Shown in pieces: positions 1-7,592 of a DNA stretch of 50,058 nucleotides; the stretch's first letter is position 1; each line of letters opens with the position of its first letter. This DNA is from a virus. Both the position numbers and the translations under genes were made by a program. The stretch is from positions 1-50,058 of IMG/VR virus record IMGVR_UViG_3300037502_000391; one strand, written 5' to 3'. The notes under the pieces were generated by a model. It made no database searches, had not been told where the DNA came from, and saw only the letters and a program-made list of their open reading frames with translations.

Positions 1-194
1 CTATTCTTTTTGACAAACCCACACTACAAGCACATAGCACCTCAGGTGGCGATGGCATACATGCCACATTACCCACTGAATTGGGAATCATCATTGCAGA
101 CCATACTGTAATGGACCCAAAAGACCAACAGGAAGTCGATTTTATCCGTCAATTAGACAAGTCCGTAGAAGTCTATTCCAGTAAGATTCTGTAA
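1..194 (+). CDS. C-terminal fragment of an unidentified protein
   Basis: An open frame enters from the left edge (first full codon at 3) and stops at TAA 192-194, giving about 63 residues. The fragment has a Gly/Asp/His stretch (SGGDGIHAT), a hydrophobic ELGIII segment and an acidic central part. I do not recognise the family. It is followed by a hairpin and the first of the repeated sigma70 promoters, so it ends the preceding transcription unit. Codon use looks like that of its neighbours. Confidence 0.6.
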   Translation, partial: ILFDKPTLQAHSTSGGDGIHATLPTELGIIIADHTVMDPKDQQEVDFIRQLDKSVEVYSSKIL

Positions 195-210
195 GTTGTT
201 GATTTTAAAC

Positions 211-232
211 GCCTTTTTTTCTGTAAAAAGGC
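211..232 (+). other. stem-loop abutting the -35 box
   Basis: GCCTTTTT (211-218) pairs with AAAAAGGC (225-232) around a 6-base loop, ending exactly where TTGACA begins. It lacks a following T-run, so it is not a textbook terminator. Similar hairpins occupy the same place before two of the three sister promoters downstream. Confidence 0.5.
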
Positions 233-261
233 TTGACAAATAATCAGTTTGGGCATACAAT
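233..261 (+). promoter_or_regulatory. sigma70 promoter, repeat module 1
   Basis: TTGACA 233-238, 17-base spacer, TACAAT 256-261. It lies 62 bases from TTGACA to the ATG at 295. A CGGAG ribosome site follows at 284-288. First of four related promoter-leader modules. Confidence 0.85.
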
Positions 262-294
262 ACATGTATTGACACTGAGAAAACGGAGATCGAT

Positions 295-552
295 ATGAAC
301 GCACTTCAAGCATACGTAGACCAGAAGAATCGTTGGAACGCTCTTTTCAAGGGCGAACAATATGAAATCCAAACTGCTAAAGGTCGTCAACGTGTTGCTG
401 ACAGTTTGGACGCTGACCTTAGCCCTGAAAATATTACATGCGACGGTGAGTTGCCCCGTAGTCAGGTTCAGGCCCGTTATAAGCAGTTGACTTCCGCGGC
501 CCGTGATTTGCAAAAGTTGGATCCTTCTATCAAGTTTTACGAATTCTCCTAA
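295..552 (+). CDS. small hypothetical protein (85 aa)
   Basis: 85 residues, charged and soluble, with no membrane segment and no motif I recognise. The start is fixed by CGGAG at 284-288, seven bases before ATG 295. It forms its own transcription unit behind the strong promoter at 233-261, as expected of small early proteins that modify the host, but nothing in the sequence shows its role. The next promoter begins six bases after its stop. Confidence 0.75.
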   Translation: MNALQAYVDQKNRWNALFKGEQYEIQTAKGRQRVADSLDADLSPENITCDGELPRSQVQARYKQLTSAARDLQKLDPSIKFYEFS

Positions 553-558
553 AAAGGC

Positions 559-587
559 TTGACAATAAATGGATTTGGGCATATAAT
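559..587 (+). promoter_or_regulatory. sigma70 promoter, repeat module 2
   Basis: TTGACA 559-564, 17-base spacer, TATAAT 582-587: a near-consensus promoter. The 71 bases from 559 to 629 differ from 1325-1395 at only seven positions, including the leader and the first codons of the gene. Confidence 0.9.
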
Positions 588-619
588 AGAGGCTTAGACA
601 GTCAAACAACGGAGCAGAT

Positions 620-1087
620 ATGAAGATCGTTATCACTACTCAAATCCGCGAAAATTACGGTGACGCTACTAACCCCTACTGGAAGTTCAAAGGTGGCGAC
701 ACTTATGTTGTTCCCAATCTGTCGGTCGCTCAAACCCTACAGGTTAAAGAACGTGGTATCCCTACTCTCAGGGCATTGATCGAAACCCGCACTCAGGGTT
801 TCGAGGAGTATGTCGTTGACTGGAGTATCCTCGATGATGACGCTACTGTGTGCGAACCTTGGGAGACCCCGTTCAATCTGTACTGGGAGCAAGGTCGTTG
901 GGTAGCACGCCGTACTGTAGAGAACGGTGAGTATGGTTATATGCGTAGTGATGTTGCTAGCAAGACCGAAGGGTATGACATGCTCATGGCTGGTGACCGT
1001 GAGAATTATGTTGCGACCTATACTATGCGCAACGGTGACGTTGTTGATAGTAAGGATGTGGAAACTTATCTGAATAAGGCGGCTTGA
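620..1087 (+). CDS. conserved phage protein of unknown function (155 aa)
   Basis: 155 residues starting MKIVITTQ with an ENYG motif near residue 11 and a YWKFKGG segment near 22; this N-terminal pattern recurs in uncharacterised phage proteins. Acidic, no transmembrane segment, no catalytic signature seen. ATG 620 follows CGGAG at 611-615. Driven by the module-2 promoter. Its TGA (1085-1087) lies two bases before the ATG of the next gene, so the two are probably translated in tandem. Function unknown. Confidence 0.8.
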   Translation: MKIVITTQIRENYGDATNPYWKFKGGDTYVVPNLSVAQTLQVKERGIPTLRALIETRTQGFEEYVVDWSILDDDATVCEPWETPFNLYWEQGRWVARRTVENGEYGYMRSDVASKTEGYDMLMAGDRENYVATYTMRNGDVVDSKDVETYLNKAA

Positions 1088-1089
1088 TT

Positions 1090-1293
1090 ATGGGCTACAG
1101 GGTTCTCTCAGAGTTGGAACGCAAATGGCAACCCCGGAAGGGATTGGAAGGTCCCTTTTTCTACCCCAGCGGTAGGGTCCTCTACTATGATGTGAAAGAG
1201 GGTAAGTACTACGATCCTACTACGGATTTTTATGTACCCCATGACGAGGCCTCTGCTCTCAAGGACCAAGTGTTCGCCGCGCTAAGTCGTTGA
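1090..1293 (+). CDS. small hypothetical protein (67 aa)
   Basis: 67 residues from ATG 1090; the open frame can be extended to a TTG at 1084, but that would overlap the upstream stop and adds only two residues, so ATG is preferred. Rich in Tyr, Lys and Asp (GKYYDPTTDFYVP), probably a compact soluble protein. Co-transcribed with the gene ending at 1087. No family recognised. Confidence 0.7.
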   Translation: MGYRVLSELERKWQPRKGLEGPFFYPSGRVLYYDVKEGKYYDPTTDFYVPHDEASALKDQVFAALSR

Positions 1294-1302
1294 TTTATAT
1301 AG

Positions 1303-1324
1303 GCTTTTTTCTATGGAAAAAGGC
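1303..1324 (+). other. stem-loop abutting the -35 box
   Basis: GCTTTTTTC (1303-1311) pairs with GAAAAAGGC (1316-1324) with one G-T wobble and a TATG loop. It ends one base before TTGACA at 1325, matching the arrangement at 211-232. Confidence 0.5.
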
Positions 1325-1353
1325 TTGACAATAAATGGATTTGGGTCTATAAT
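1325..1353 (+). promoter_or_regulatory. sigma70 promoter, repeat module 3
   Basis: TTGACA 1325-1330, 17-base spacer, TATAAT 1348-1353. The distance to the ATG (61 bases) is identical to module 2, as are the CGGAG site and the first codons. Confidence 0.9.
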
Positions 1354-1385
1354 AGAGACTTAGACAGTTAGATAACGGAGCAAAT

Positions 1386-1562
1386 ATGAAGATCGAAACA
1401 GCAATCGCCCAACTTCAAAAGGAACAGGAATTTCTCGGCATTGGTTTGCTGGAACTCCTTCAGGACATTCAAAAGAACGGATTCATGGTTTACAGTAACA
1501 AGACTATGATAGCCTACACCGTGTTCATGCAAGAGGGCGCAAAAATGTTTGCGCCGGCTTGA
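1386..1562 (+). CDS. small conserved phage protein (58 aa)
   Basis: 58 residues, MKIETAIAQLQKEQ at the start, then a leucine-rich helix (LLELLQDIQKNG) and a C-terminal EGAKMFAPA. ATG 1386 follows CGGAG at 1377-1381. It resembles small uncharacterised proteins of other phages; no function is assigned. Its 3' end is unusual: codons 51-57 form an 8-bp hairpin (1536-1555), and its TGA stop (1560-1562) lies inside the TTGACA box of the next promoter, so terminator-like hairpin, stop codon and promoter are stacked in about 30 bases. Confidence 0.75.
   Translation: MKIETAIAQLQKEQEFLGIGLLELLQDIQKNGFMVYSNKTMIAYTVFMQEGAKMFAPA
1536..1555 (+). other. coding-region hairpin before module 4
   Basis: GGCGCAAA (1536-1543) pairs perfectly with TTTGCGCC (1548-1555) around AATG. 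It lies in the last codons of the 58-residue gene and three bases before TTGACA. Without a T-run it may act as a 3' mRNA stabiliser rather than a terminator. Confidence 0.6.
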
Positions 1563-1587
1563 CAATAAATCGGATTGGCTATATAAT
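1559..1587 (+). promoter_or_regulatory. sigma70 promoter, repeat module 4
   Basis: TTGACA 1559-1564, 17-base spacer, TATAAT 1582-1587. It overlaps the stop codon of the upstream gene and drives the AAA+ ATPase gene starting 64 bases from the -35 box. Confidence 0.9.
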
Positions 1588-1622
1588 ACGTAGTATTGAA
1601 ACTAACACACAGGACTAATTAC

Positions 1623-2660
1623 ATGTCAACGATTCTTGTTAAATTTGGTGAGTATCGCAACAAGCCAGTTGTGAATCAGTCTTTTACTCTGATCAAGGGT
1701 TTTCAGACTGGTAAAAAAGGTAACTATGTCACTGTAAAAAATGAGGGCCAATTCCCCATCGCTATCGATGTGGTAAAGGTTAAGGTGGACAGTATTAACG
1801 ATATTGAATTTAAAGAAGGGGAGCCAGTTTTGTCACAGACAGTAGAATTTAAGAAAGCGCCGGCAGTACAGGAAACTGATGAGCAGGCAATGGATCGCAT
1901 CGGCACACGTTTTGCGATTCTTGATGAAATGAGCCGTGCATGTATCAACGGCGATATCCGTGCTATGATTGTGTCAGGCCCCCCGGGTGTTGGCAAGTCG
2001 TTTGGTGTAGAACAGCAATTGGAAAAGGCAGTCATGTTTGACAAGATTGCCGGCAAGCGTATTCGCTATGAAATTGTCAAAGGTGCTATGACTGCACTGG
2101 GCCTCTATGCTCAATTGTACAAGTATAGTGATGCTAAGAACGTGCTAGTGTTCGATGACTGCGACAGTGTTTTTGGTGATGAGTTGTCATTGAACATTCT
2201 CAAGGCTGCACTTGATAGTGGCAAGCGCCGCAAGATTTGCTGGAACAGCGATAGCAGCCTGCTTCGCCGTGAAGGTATCCCTGACAGTTTCGAATTTAAG
2301 GGTTCGGCAATCTTCATTACTAACTTGAAGTTTGAGAATGTCAAGTCTAAGAAGATGCAGGACCATCTTGAGGCTCTTCAGTCACGTTGTCACTTTTTGG
2401 ATCTGACTGTTGATAGCGAACGTGACAAGATGTTGCGTATCAAGCAGGTTCATCGTGATAGCACTGACACTGGCGGTCTGTTCAAAGACTATGATTTCAC
2501 TGAAGAGCAGGCTAATGATGTATTGAACTTCATGTGGGACAAGAAGGCAAAGTTGCGTGAGTTGTCACTGCGTATGGCCCTCAAGATTGCAGACCTTGTG
2601 AAAGTGTCCGAATCTAACTGGAAGATGCTTGCTGAGAATACTGTTATGCGTCAACGCTAA
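1623..2660 (+). CDS. AAA+ family ATPase
   Basis: 345 residues from ATG 1623; an in-frame TTG at 1596 lies too close to the -10 box to be the start. A beta-rich N-terminal region of about 90 residues precedes a P-loop ATPase core: Walker A GPPGVGKS at 119-126, Walker B VLVFDDCD near 174-181, and a sensor-like IFITN near 226-230. The C-terminal part is helical (lid). AAA+ proteins couple ATP hydrolysis to remodelling of proteins or nucleic acids. It does not look like clamp-loader gp44, which has a different Walker A context. It is the last gene before a strong terminator. The substrate cannot be told from the sequence. Confidence 0.85.
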   Translation: MSTILVKFGEYRNKPVVNQSFTLIKGFQTGKKGNYVTVKNEGQFPIAIDVVKVKVDSINDIEFKEGEPVLSQTVEFKKAPAVQETDEQAMDRIGTRFAILDEMSRACINGDIRAMIVSGPPGVGKSFGVEQQLEKAVMFDKIAGKRIRYEIVKGAMTALGLYAQLYKYSDAKNVLVFDDCDSVFGDELSLNILKAALDSGKRRKICWNSDSSLLRREGIPDSFEFKGSAIFITNLKFENVKSKKMQDHLEALQSRCHFLDLTVDSERDKMLRIKQVHRDSTDTGGLFKDYDFTEEQANDVLNFMWDKKAKLRELSLRMALKIADLVKVSESNWKMLAENTVMRQR

Positions 2661-2679
2661 CAGTTGATTCAAACAACAA

Positions 2680-2705
2680 AAAGGGGACTTAGGTCCCCTT
2701 TTTTT
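2680..2705 (+). terminator. rho-independent terminator after the AAA+ gene
   Basis: AAAGGGGAC (2680-2688), TTAG loop, GTCCCC plus a run of seven T to 2705. The loop is closed as C(TTAG)G, a form that recurs in this window. Confidence 0.9.
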
Positions 2706-2715
2706 GCCTTTATAC

Positions 2716-2744
2716 TTGCATTTGTTTTCTATAATTGTTATTAT
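2716..2744 (+). promoter_or_regulatory. sigma70-type promoter, leaderless
   Basis: TTGCAT 2716-2721, 17-base spacer, TATTAT 2739-2744. The ATG at 2751 follows the -10 box by six bases, so transcription would start at the start codon. The -35 region resembles the promoter at 39297-39325. Confidence 0.5.
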
Positions 2745-2750
2745 TATAGG

Positions 2751-3764
2751 ATGTTGAAATTATCATCCAAAGAACAGTTGTTACATTACTTTTTAAGTAG
2801 TGCCATTAAACTTAGCACTTACGACCAAAAGTTTTTACACAATTTAGAATACTTGATTGCCAAATTTCATAGGGTCACTACTAACCAAAAAACATTATTT
2901 GAAAAATTAATAAGCAAGTACGCTAAACAGTTTACTAAATTTGGATTAGACAAGGAAGAATTGAAAGAACTGCCGTGGAACACATTGATAGTAGAAAGCA
3001 TTCCTGAATTCACAGGCGCACAAGTGTCCTTGGTTGGTGACAAATTGATATTGAAGGTTCCTTTTAATAAACATTTCATTTCTGATTTTAGAAGCATAGA
3101 GAATAATTCATTCGAATGGAATCGTGATGATAAGAAATATATCAGTTTACTATCTACTAATGCTTTGAAAATTGCACACACATTGCTTCCTAAATATTTC
3201 AAAACTGTATCCTATAGTATTGAAATTATGGAATTACTAAATCAAGTGTTACCCCTTGAGGCAGAAATTTGGAATCCAACATATGTAAGAAAGAATGGAA
3301 AATATTTGATAGCAGGTATCAATAGTTTCTTATACGATCATATAAAAGATTATGTTTTTAGTAACGATCCAAAAATGTTATTTGAATTATCACAATATGG
3401 TGTTAAGATAGATAGTTCAGTAACAGAAGGTGATCCTAAAAAAATATTTGCTTCAGAGTATAATACGATTATAGACCTAGATAATTTACCTACTATAATA
3501 TCATGGTTAAAAGAGTTAGGAGTCGATGTAGTATATTTTGGGAGAGGACTTGGTAATTCAAATACCCGAAAGGAGATTACCACTATGGTTGAGTCACTAA
3601 ATATATCTGTCAATGCGAATCCTAAATTCTTTACGGATAATAAGTATACAACTCCTGTGATGCTGAAACTAACAGACACCTCAGATTACCTACCTTATAA
3701 TCCAAACTCAAGGATAACCAAATATATTAAATTACAAATTTCTAGACCGGTGGATATAAAATGA
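2751..3764 (+). CDS. HARP-like domain protein upstream of UvsW
   Basis: 337 residues from ATG 2751; in-frame codons reaching back to 2664 overlap the terminator and are rejected. The N-terminal half is helical (TTNQKTLFEKLISKY near 43-57). Around residues 100-150 there is a segment (VPFNKHFISDFRSI, then a charged stretch and KYISLL) resembling the HARP domain that binds branched DNA in SMARCAL1-type helicases. The C-terminal half is predicted alpha/beta without a catalytic motif I can name. It overlaps the UvsW start by four bases (ATGA), suggesting a functional partnership in fork remodelling. The HARP assignment is inference from pattern only. Confidence 0.7.
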   Translation: MLKLSSKEQLLHYFLSSAIKLSTYDQKFLHNLEYLIAKFHRVTTNQKTLFEKLISKYAKQFTKFGLDKEELKELPWNTLIVESIPEFTGAQVSLVGDKLILKVPFNKHFISDFRSIENNSFEWNRDDKKYISLLSTNALKIAHTLLPKYFKTVSYSIEIMELLNQVLPLEAEIWNPTYVRKNGKYLIAGINSFLYDHIKDYVFSNDPKMLFELSQYGVKIDSSVTEGDPKKIFASEYNTIIDLDNLPTIISWLKELGVDVVYFGRGLGNSNTRKEITTMVESLNISVNANPKFFTDNKYTTPVMLKLTDTSDYLPYNPNSRITKYIKLQISRPVDIK

Positions 3765-5215
3765 GAGAAGCAAAAATAGTAATCAAAGACGAGGTCAATG
3801 TAAAAATTGAAGGTCTAGAATTAGATGCACGTAAAGCATGCATGAAGAAGTTTGAATACGATGTACCTGGGGCAAGATATTTACCTAGCGTAAAACTTGG
3901 ACGTTGGAATGGTAAGGTAAGTTTCTTTAGTTTAGGTGGCAGTAGTTATATTAATTTATTAGCAGATATTATCCCTATACTAGAGAAGTACGATTACGAC
4001 ATATCACTACACGATATGCGTGAATACCAAACAACATTCAATTTCACGCAAGTGTCCGAGGACTCATTCGCTGATAAGTGTTGGCCCAAAGATCATGTTA
4101 TGGCAGGTCAACCAATTAAGTTGCGTGATTATCAGGTAGAAATTGTTAATAACTTTTTAGCCAATCCGCAGAGTTTGCAAGAAGTTGCTACTGGCGCCGG
4201 CAAGACTATTATGACTGCGGCACTATCTAAAAGTATAGAAGCATATGGTCGTAGCATTGTGATCGTACCCAATAAGAGTTTGGTAACACAAACTGAAGCA
4301 GACTATATCAATATGGGATTAGATGTAGGTGTGTACTTTGGTGATCGCAAAGAGTTTGGTAAGACACATACTATATGCACATGGCAAAGTCTAAACAACT
4401 TATTAAAGAATACAAAGTCAGGTGACGCCGAAGTATCAATAGGTGAGTTTATTGAAAACGTAGTTTGCCTTATTGTTGACGAGGTTCACATGGCAAAGGC
4501 TGATGCACTTAAAACATTGTTGACCGGTGTATTCAGCCATGTGCCCATTCGCTGGGGACTAACAGGAACTATACCTAAGGCAGAGTTTGAAAAAATCGCA
4601 TTATTAGTAAGTTTAGGTCCTGTAATTAATAAACTAAGTGCTAGTGAATTACAAGATAAAGGTGTACTAGCACAATGTCACGTAAACATTGTTCAGTTAA
4701 AAGATGGGGTAGAATTTAGTAACTATCAGAGTGAATTAAAACACCTACTTGAAAATGAAAAACGCTTAGATAAAATTGCACAGTTGGTTGACAAGATTAA
4801 GGATAGTGGTAATACATTGGTGTTGGTTGATCGTGTAAACGCAGGTCGTGAACTTATCAATAGGTTACCTGATAGTGTATTCATTAGTGGAGAAACAAAA
4901 CTCACAGAAAGAAAAGAAGAGTATGATGAAGTTAAGACTAGTGCTAACAAGATTATTGTGGCGACTTATGGTGTGGCCAGTGTGGGTATTAATATCCCTA
5001 GGATTTTTAATTTGGTTCTTTTGGAACCCGGAAAGAGCTTTGTCAGAGTTATACAAAGCATTGGGCGAGGTATTAGAAAGGCTGAAGATAAGGACCATGT
5101 AGAGATTTGGGACATTACAAGTGACTGTAAGTTTGCCAAACGACATTTAACACAAAGAAAAGCATATTACAAAGAAGCAAACTATCCATTTAGTTTAGAA
5201 AAACTTGACTACTAA
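3761..5215 (+). CDS. uvsW: UvsW-like SF2 recombination helicase
   Basis: 484 residues, close to T4 UvsW (503). Superfamily 2 motifs in order: Q-like region LRDYQ near 126, motif I ATGAGKT at 143-149, motif II DEVH at 240-243, motif III LTGT near 268, and motif VI QSIGRGIRK near 443-451. The N-terminal 100 residues match the small DNA-binding domain in front of the T4 enzyme core. UvsW unwinds R-loops and branch-migrates recombination intermediates, moving T4 from origin-dependent to recombination-dependent replication. It is translationally coupled to the HARP-like gene upstream. The next promoter lies within its last codons. Confidence 0.93.
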   Translation: MREAKIVIKDEVNVKIEGLELDARKACMKKFEYDVPGARYLPSVKLGRWNGKVSFFSLGGSSYINLLADIIPILEKYDYDISLHDMREYQTTFNFTQVSEDSFADKCWPKDHVMAGQPIKLRDYQVEIVNNFLANPQSLQEVATGAGKTIMTAALSKSIEAYGRSIVIVPNKSLVTQTEADYINMGLDVGVYFGDRKEFGKTHTICTWQSLNNLLKNTKSGDAEVSIGEFIENVVCLIVDEVHMAKADALKTLLTGVFSHVPIRWGLTGTIPKAEFEKIALLVSLGPVINKLSASELQDKGVLAQCHVNIVQLKDGVEFSNYQSELKHLLENEKRLDKIAQLVDKIKDSGNTLVLVDRVNAGRELINRLPDSVFISGETKLTERKEEYDEVKTSANKIIVATYGVASVGINIPRIFNLVLLEPGKSFVRVIQSIGRGIRKAEDKDHVEIWDITSDCKFAKRHLTQRKAYYKEANYPFSLEKLDY

Positions 5216-5233
5216 GAATAAACCTGATAGAAT
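5205..5233 (+). promoter_or_regulatory. sigma70-type promoter of the 5.2-13.7 kb operon, leaderless
   Basis: TTGACT 5205-5210, 17-base spacer, TAGAAT 5228-5233, overlapping the end of uvsW. The first ATG of the operon (5240) lies exactly six bases after the -10 box, where transcription should begin. Confidence 0.6.
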
Positions 5234-5239
5234 AAACAT

Positions 5240-5740
5240 ATGAGAATATTAACCTTAGACAATATACACTATAACTTAGAAACGTTACCGGAAGAGATTG
5301 ACGACCTTCGTTTCGCTATAATGGATAACAGTAATCCGCAGAACGTAGATTATCATTATATCCCATTAATCTTTTTAGAAAGTTTCAGTAGCCCTGCACT
5401 AGTATTAAGGATAGGTGATCGTTCAATTAAGATGCCGGTAGACTGGCAAGTATTGATTGGTGAAAAGGATCATGGGGACTTAGAAACATTACCATTATCT
5501 AGTTTGAACGATAGAGGCTTTAGTGTATTTGAATTTAATCCATTGAGCAGTTTTAATCCTAGTTTCTTACCAATAGAGATTATGGATATCTACCATGATG
5601 TTACTTGGTATGCGCCCCGATTACGTAACGGACAATTTTTAGCAGTACCCATCGACGATGGTCCTAAGCCCAGATGTGTTTACTTTGTAAAAGAGATTAG
5701 TAGAAACTGTGAAATCGTAGATTATAGTCAGGTATTTTAA
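5240..5740 (+). CDS. conserved hypothetical protein (166 aa)
   Basis: 166 residues, acidic and aromatic-rich, with segments MPVDWQVLIGE (about 74-84) and DDGPKPRCVYFVKEISR near the C-terminus that I associate with uncharacterised proteins of T4-like aquatic phages. No transmembrane segment, no recognisable catalytic site. First gene of the long operon, starting without a leader behind the promoter at 5205-5233. The next ATG follows its TAA after one base. Confidence 0.75.
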   Translation: MRILTLDNIHYNLETLPEEIDDLRFAIMDNSNPQNVDYHYIPLIFLESFSSPALVLRIGDRSIKMPVDWQVLIGEKDHGDLETLPLSSLNDRGFSVFEFNPLSSFNPSFLPIEIMDIYHDVTWYAPRLRNGQFLAVPIDDGPKPRCVYFVKEISRNCEIVDYSQVF

Positions 5741-5741
5741 C

Positions 5742-6146
5742 ATGTTAGACTGTTTAATTTTAGGTGATAGTATAGCAGTAGGCACACAAATGCACTACAA
5801 AGAATGTTCTATTGTAGGCAAAGGTGGCATTAACAGTTGGCAGTTTAATAGAAATTACGAAGGTGAATTCTATTCAAATACTGTTATAATCAGTTTAGGT
5901 AGTAATGATCATATGGGTGTCAGAACTAAAAAAGAGTTAGAAAAACTTAGAGCAAGAGTCGTAGCAAAGACTAAAGTGTATTGGATACTACCTGCTAATA
6001 AAGAAAACATTAGACAGATTGTTACTGAGGTTGCAAACAATAACGGTGATGTTGTTATTCCAATTAAGCACTTACAACCTGATAACATACATCCTAGCAG
6101 TCGTGGTTATAAAGACATAGTGAATCAAATTAACAATGGCAACTAA
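5742..6146 (+). CDS. SGNH/GDSL-type hydrolase (small)
   Basis: 134 residues with the blocks of the SGNH fold: GDS at residues 8-10 (block I, catalytic Ser), a Gly-rich turn near 28-31, GSND near 52-55 (block III) and DNIHPSSRGY near 113-122 (block V, catalytic Asp and His). Members are esterases/lipases or acetyl-hydrolases acting on small esters or glycans. It is shorter than typical family members, about 180-200 residues, but keeps all motifs. One of four SGNH-like proteins in this window. It overlaps the next gene by 11 bases. Substrate unknown. Confidence 0.8.
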   Translation: MLDCLILGDSIAVGTQMHYKECSIVGKGGINSWQFNRNYEGEFYSNTVIISLGSNDHMGVRTKKELEKLRARVVAKTKVYWILPANKENIRQIVTEVANNNGDVVIPIKHLQPDNIHPSSRGYKDIVNQINNGN

Positions 6147-6729
6147 AACTAAAACTCCACAGGACGAAAAGTTTACTGACGTAGACTTCCCGCTATTTGA
6201 GGCTATCAACGCTATTGACAACAAAGACTATGGCTACTATGATAGACTTACCCCTGAGCAACAAAAGAAGTTTGTCCCGTGGATGTTGTTGCATTATGCA
6301 AGTACGGTAAAATCAAGCACAGCATTACAACAGTTTCACTTGTTAAGTACTCAAGAATTTGCGAACAAACATATGTTCAATGAAAACGTAAGCAATCATC
6401 CTAAACTACAGTGGATGATGTTATGTGCCGCAGGATTAGGACAAGGTAAGCAGTTTCATCCTTGGATACCTCAAATTAGAGAACGTGTTAGTAAATTAAA
6501 AGACAAGGCAACAGTTAAAGACGTTAAGGAGTATTACGGCAAGATATATCCTAAAGAGTCTGAGGCTACGCATAAAGAATTAGCAGAGGCTTTTGTGAAA
6601 GAACAATCACGTAAAGTTTACTTGGCAGAGAAATTCCCCAATTTAAAATTTGATGAAATTGAGATATTGAATGGCATCGTTAGCAATAGTGAAATCGAAC
6701 AACACGAAAAAGACAGCGGTAACTGGTAA
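6136..6729 (+). CDS. 62: gp62-like sliding-clamp loader small subunit
   Basis: 197 residues against 187 for T4 gp62. An N-terminal FPLFEAINAIDNKD segment, a helical middle with FVPWML near 46-51, a conserved HPKLQWMM near 87-94, and GKQFHPWIP near 104-112 match the pattern of gp62 in cyanophage-type T4-like viruses. gp62 joins gp44 to form the clamp loader that places gp45 on primer-template DNA. gp44 and gp45 are not in this window, so they must lie elsewhere. The assignment rests on pattern and on the replication context; alternative: another helical replication accessory protein. Confidence 0.6.
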   Translation: MATKTKTPQDEKFTDVDFPLFEAINAIDNKDYGYYDRLTPEQQKKFVPWMLLHYASTVKSSTALQQFHLLSTQEFANKHMFNENVSNHPKLQWMMLCAAGLGQGKQFHPWIPQIRERVSKLKDKATVKDVKEYYGKIYPKESEATHKELAEAFVKEQSRKVYLAEKFPNLKFDEIEILNGIVSNSEIEQHEKDSGNW

Positions 6730-7399
6730 CTTTGGTTGCGAGTTTTGTGGACGTACATTTCTACGTGAGTCCACGGTCTTTAATCATATATGTGAGTCTA
6801 AACGTAGATGGCAAGATAAAGATAAACAGGGTAATCGCATAGGCTTTCAATCTTGGTTGCAGTTCTATACAAAGAATACTGCTACAAAAAAGAAACGTGA
6901 TTATACAGACTTTATTAAAAGTTCTTATTACATTGCTTTTGTTAAGTTTGGAACTTATTGTGCTGACGTAGGTGTTGTCAATGTTAGTAGGTATATTGAT
7001 TGGCTATTAAACAATAAAATTAAAATTGATAATTGGGCTAGTGACACATCTTATACAAAGTTTCTTGTAAGTTATTTGCGTGAAGAAGATGCAATGGATG
7101 CTATTGCACGTAGTTTAGAAACATTGATAGACATGACACCCACTGAAAAGATTTCTACTAAAGATATATTAAGATACGGCAATCGTAATAGAATTTGTTA
7201 CGCTATTACTACAGGTAAAATTAGCCCATGGATATTATATCATAGCGAAAGTGGTAAAAAGTTTTTAGATGAGTTAGATGAAACACAGGTTAAGATGATC
7301 GTAGAGTATATTAATCCTGAGTTGTGGGCAGTTAAGTTTAAGCGCAATCCAGAAGTAGTTAATGAGGTTAAAAAATTATTAAATGAAACAGGATACTGA
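6671..7399 (+). CDS. C2HC zinc-finger protein, unknown function
   Basis: 242 residues from ATG 6671, overlapping the gp62-like gene by 59 bases, an unusually long overlap. Near the N-terminus C23-x2-C26-x12-H39-x-C41 forms a C2HC zinc finger of the DNA-binding type (GRTFLRESTVFNHI in between). The rest is helical with no enzymatic motif. Proteins with this layout occur next to replication genes of aquatic T4-like phages, but I know of no assigned role. Binding to replication or promoter DNA is plausible. The next gene starts inside its last codons. Confidence 0.75.
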   Translation: MASLAIVKSNNTKKTAVTGNFGCEFCGRTFLRESTVFNHICESKRRWQDKDKQGNRIGFQSWLQFYTKNTATKKKRDYTDFIKSSYYIAFVKFGTYCADVGVVNVSRYIDWLLNNKIKIDNWASDTSYTKFLVSYLREEDAMDAIARSLETLIDMTPTEKISTKDILRYGNRNRICYAITTGKISPWILYHSESGKKFLDELDETQVKMIVEYINPELWAVKFKRNPEVVNEVKKLLNETGY

Positions 7400-7592
7400 A
7401 TTTAAACATGCAGTAAGAATTGATTGGAAGCATGGGGACACTATTAGTAAGTGGGATGAAAAATGTGTCTATGCATTAGAGACATTTGGACTACCGGGAG
7501 ATAAGTTTATCACACACCCCAATGAAGATTACATGGAGTTTATTTTCAAAGAAGAACGTGATGCAATATTCTTTAGTCTAGCATGTCAATGA
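7383..7592 (+). CDS. small W-motif family protein, copy A (69 aa)
   Basis: 69 residues. The C-terminal segment FKEERDAIFFSLACQ has the family pattern: a beta strand (F-x-F), an acidic turn, then a helix with a DA-x-x-F-x-L core ending next to the stop. Here the usual Trp is Cys. N-terminal VRIDWKHGD and a central helix with ETFGLPGD fit the strand-helix-strand layout of the other copies. The last codons overlap the next gene's first ATG by ten bases. Unknown function; related copies lie at 7912, 8136, 8544, 8750, 11192 and 12427. Confidence 0.7.
   Translation: MKQDTEFKHAVRIDWKHGDTISKWDEKCVYALETFGLPGDKFITHPNEDYMEFIFKEERDAIFFSLACQ

Noticed and set aside
1623-2660. The AAA+ protein as clamp-loader gp44
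   Set aside because: The Walker A context and the N-terminal domain differ from gp44, and it is not next to the gp62-like gene.
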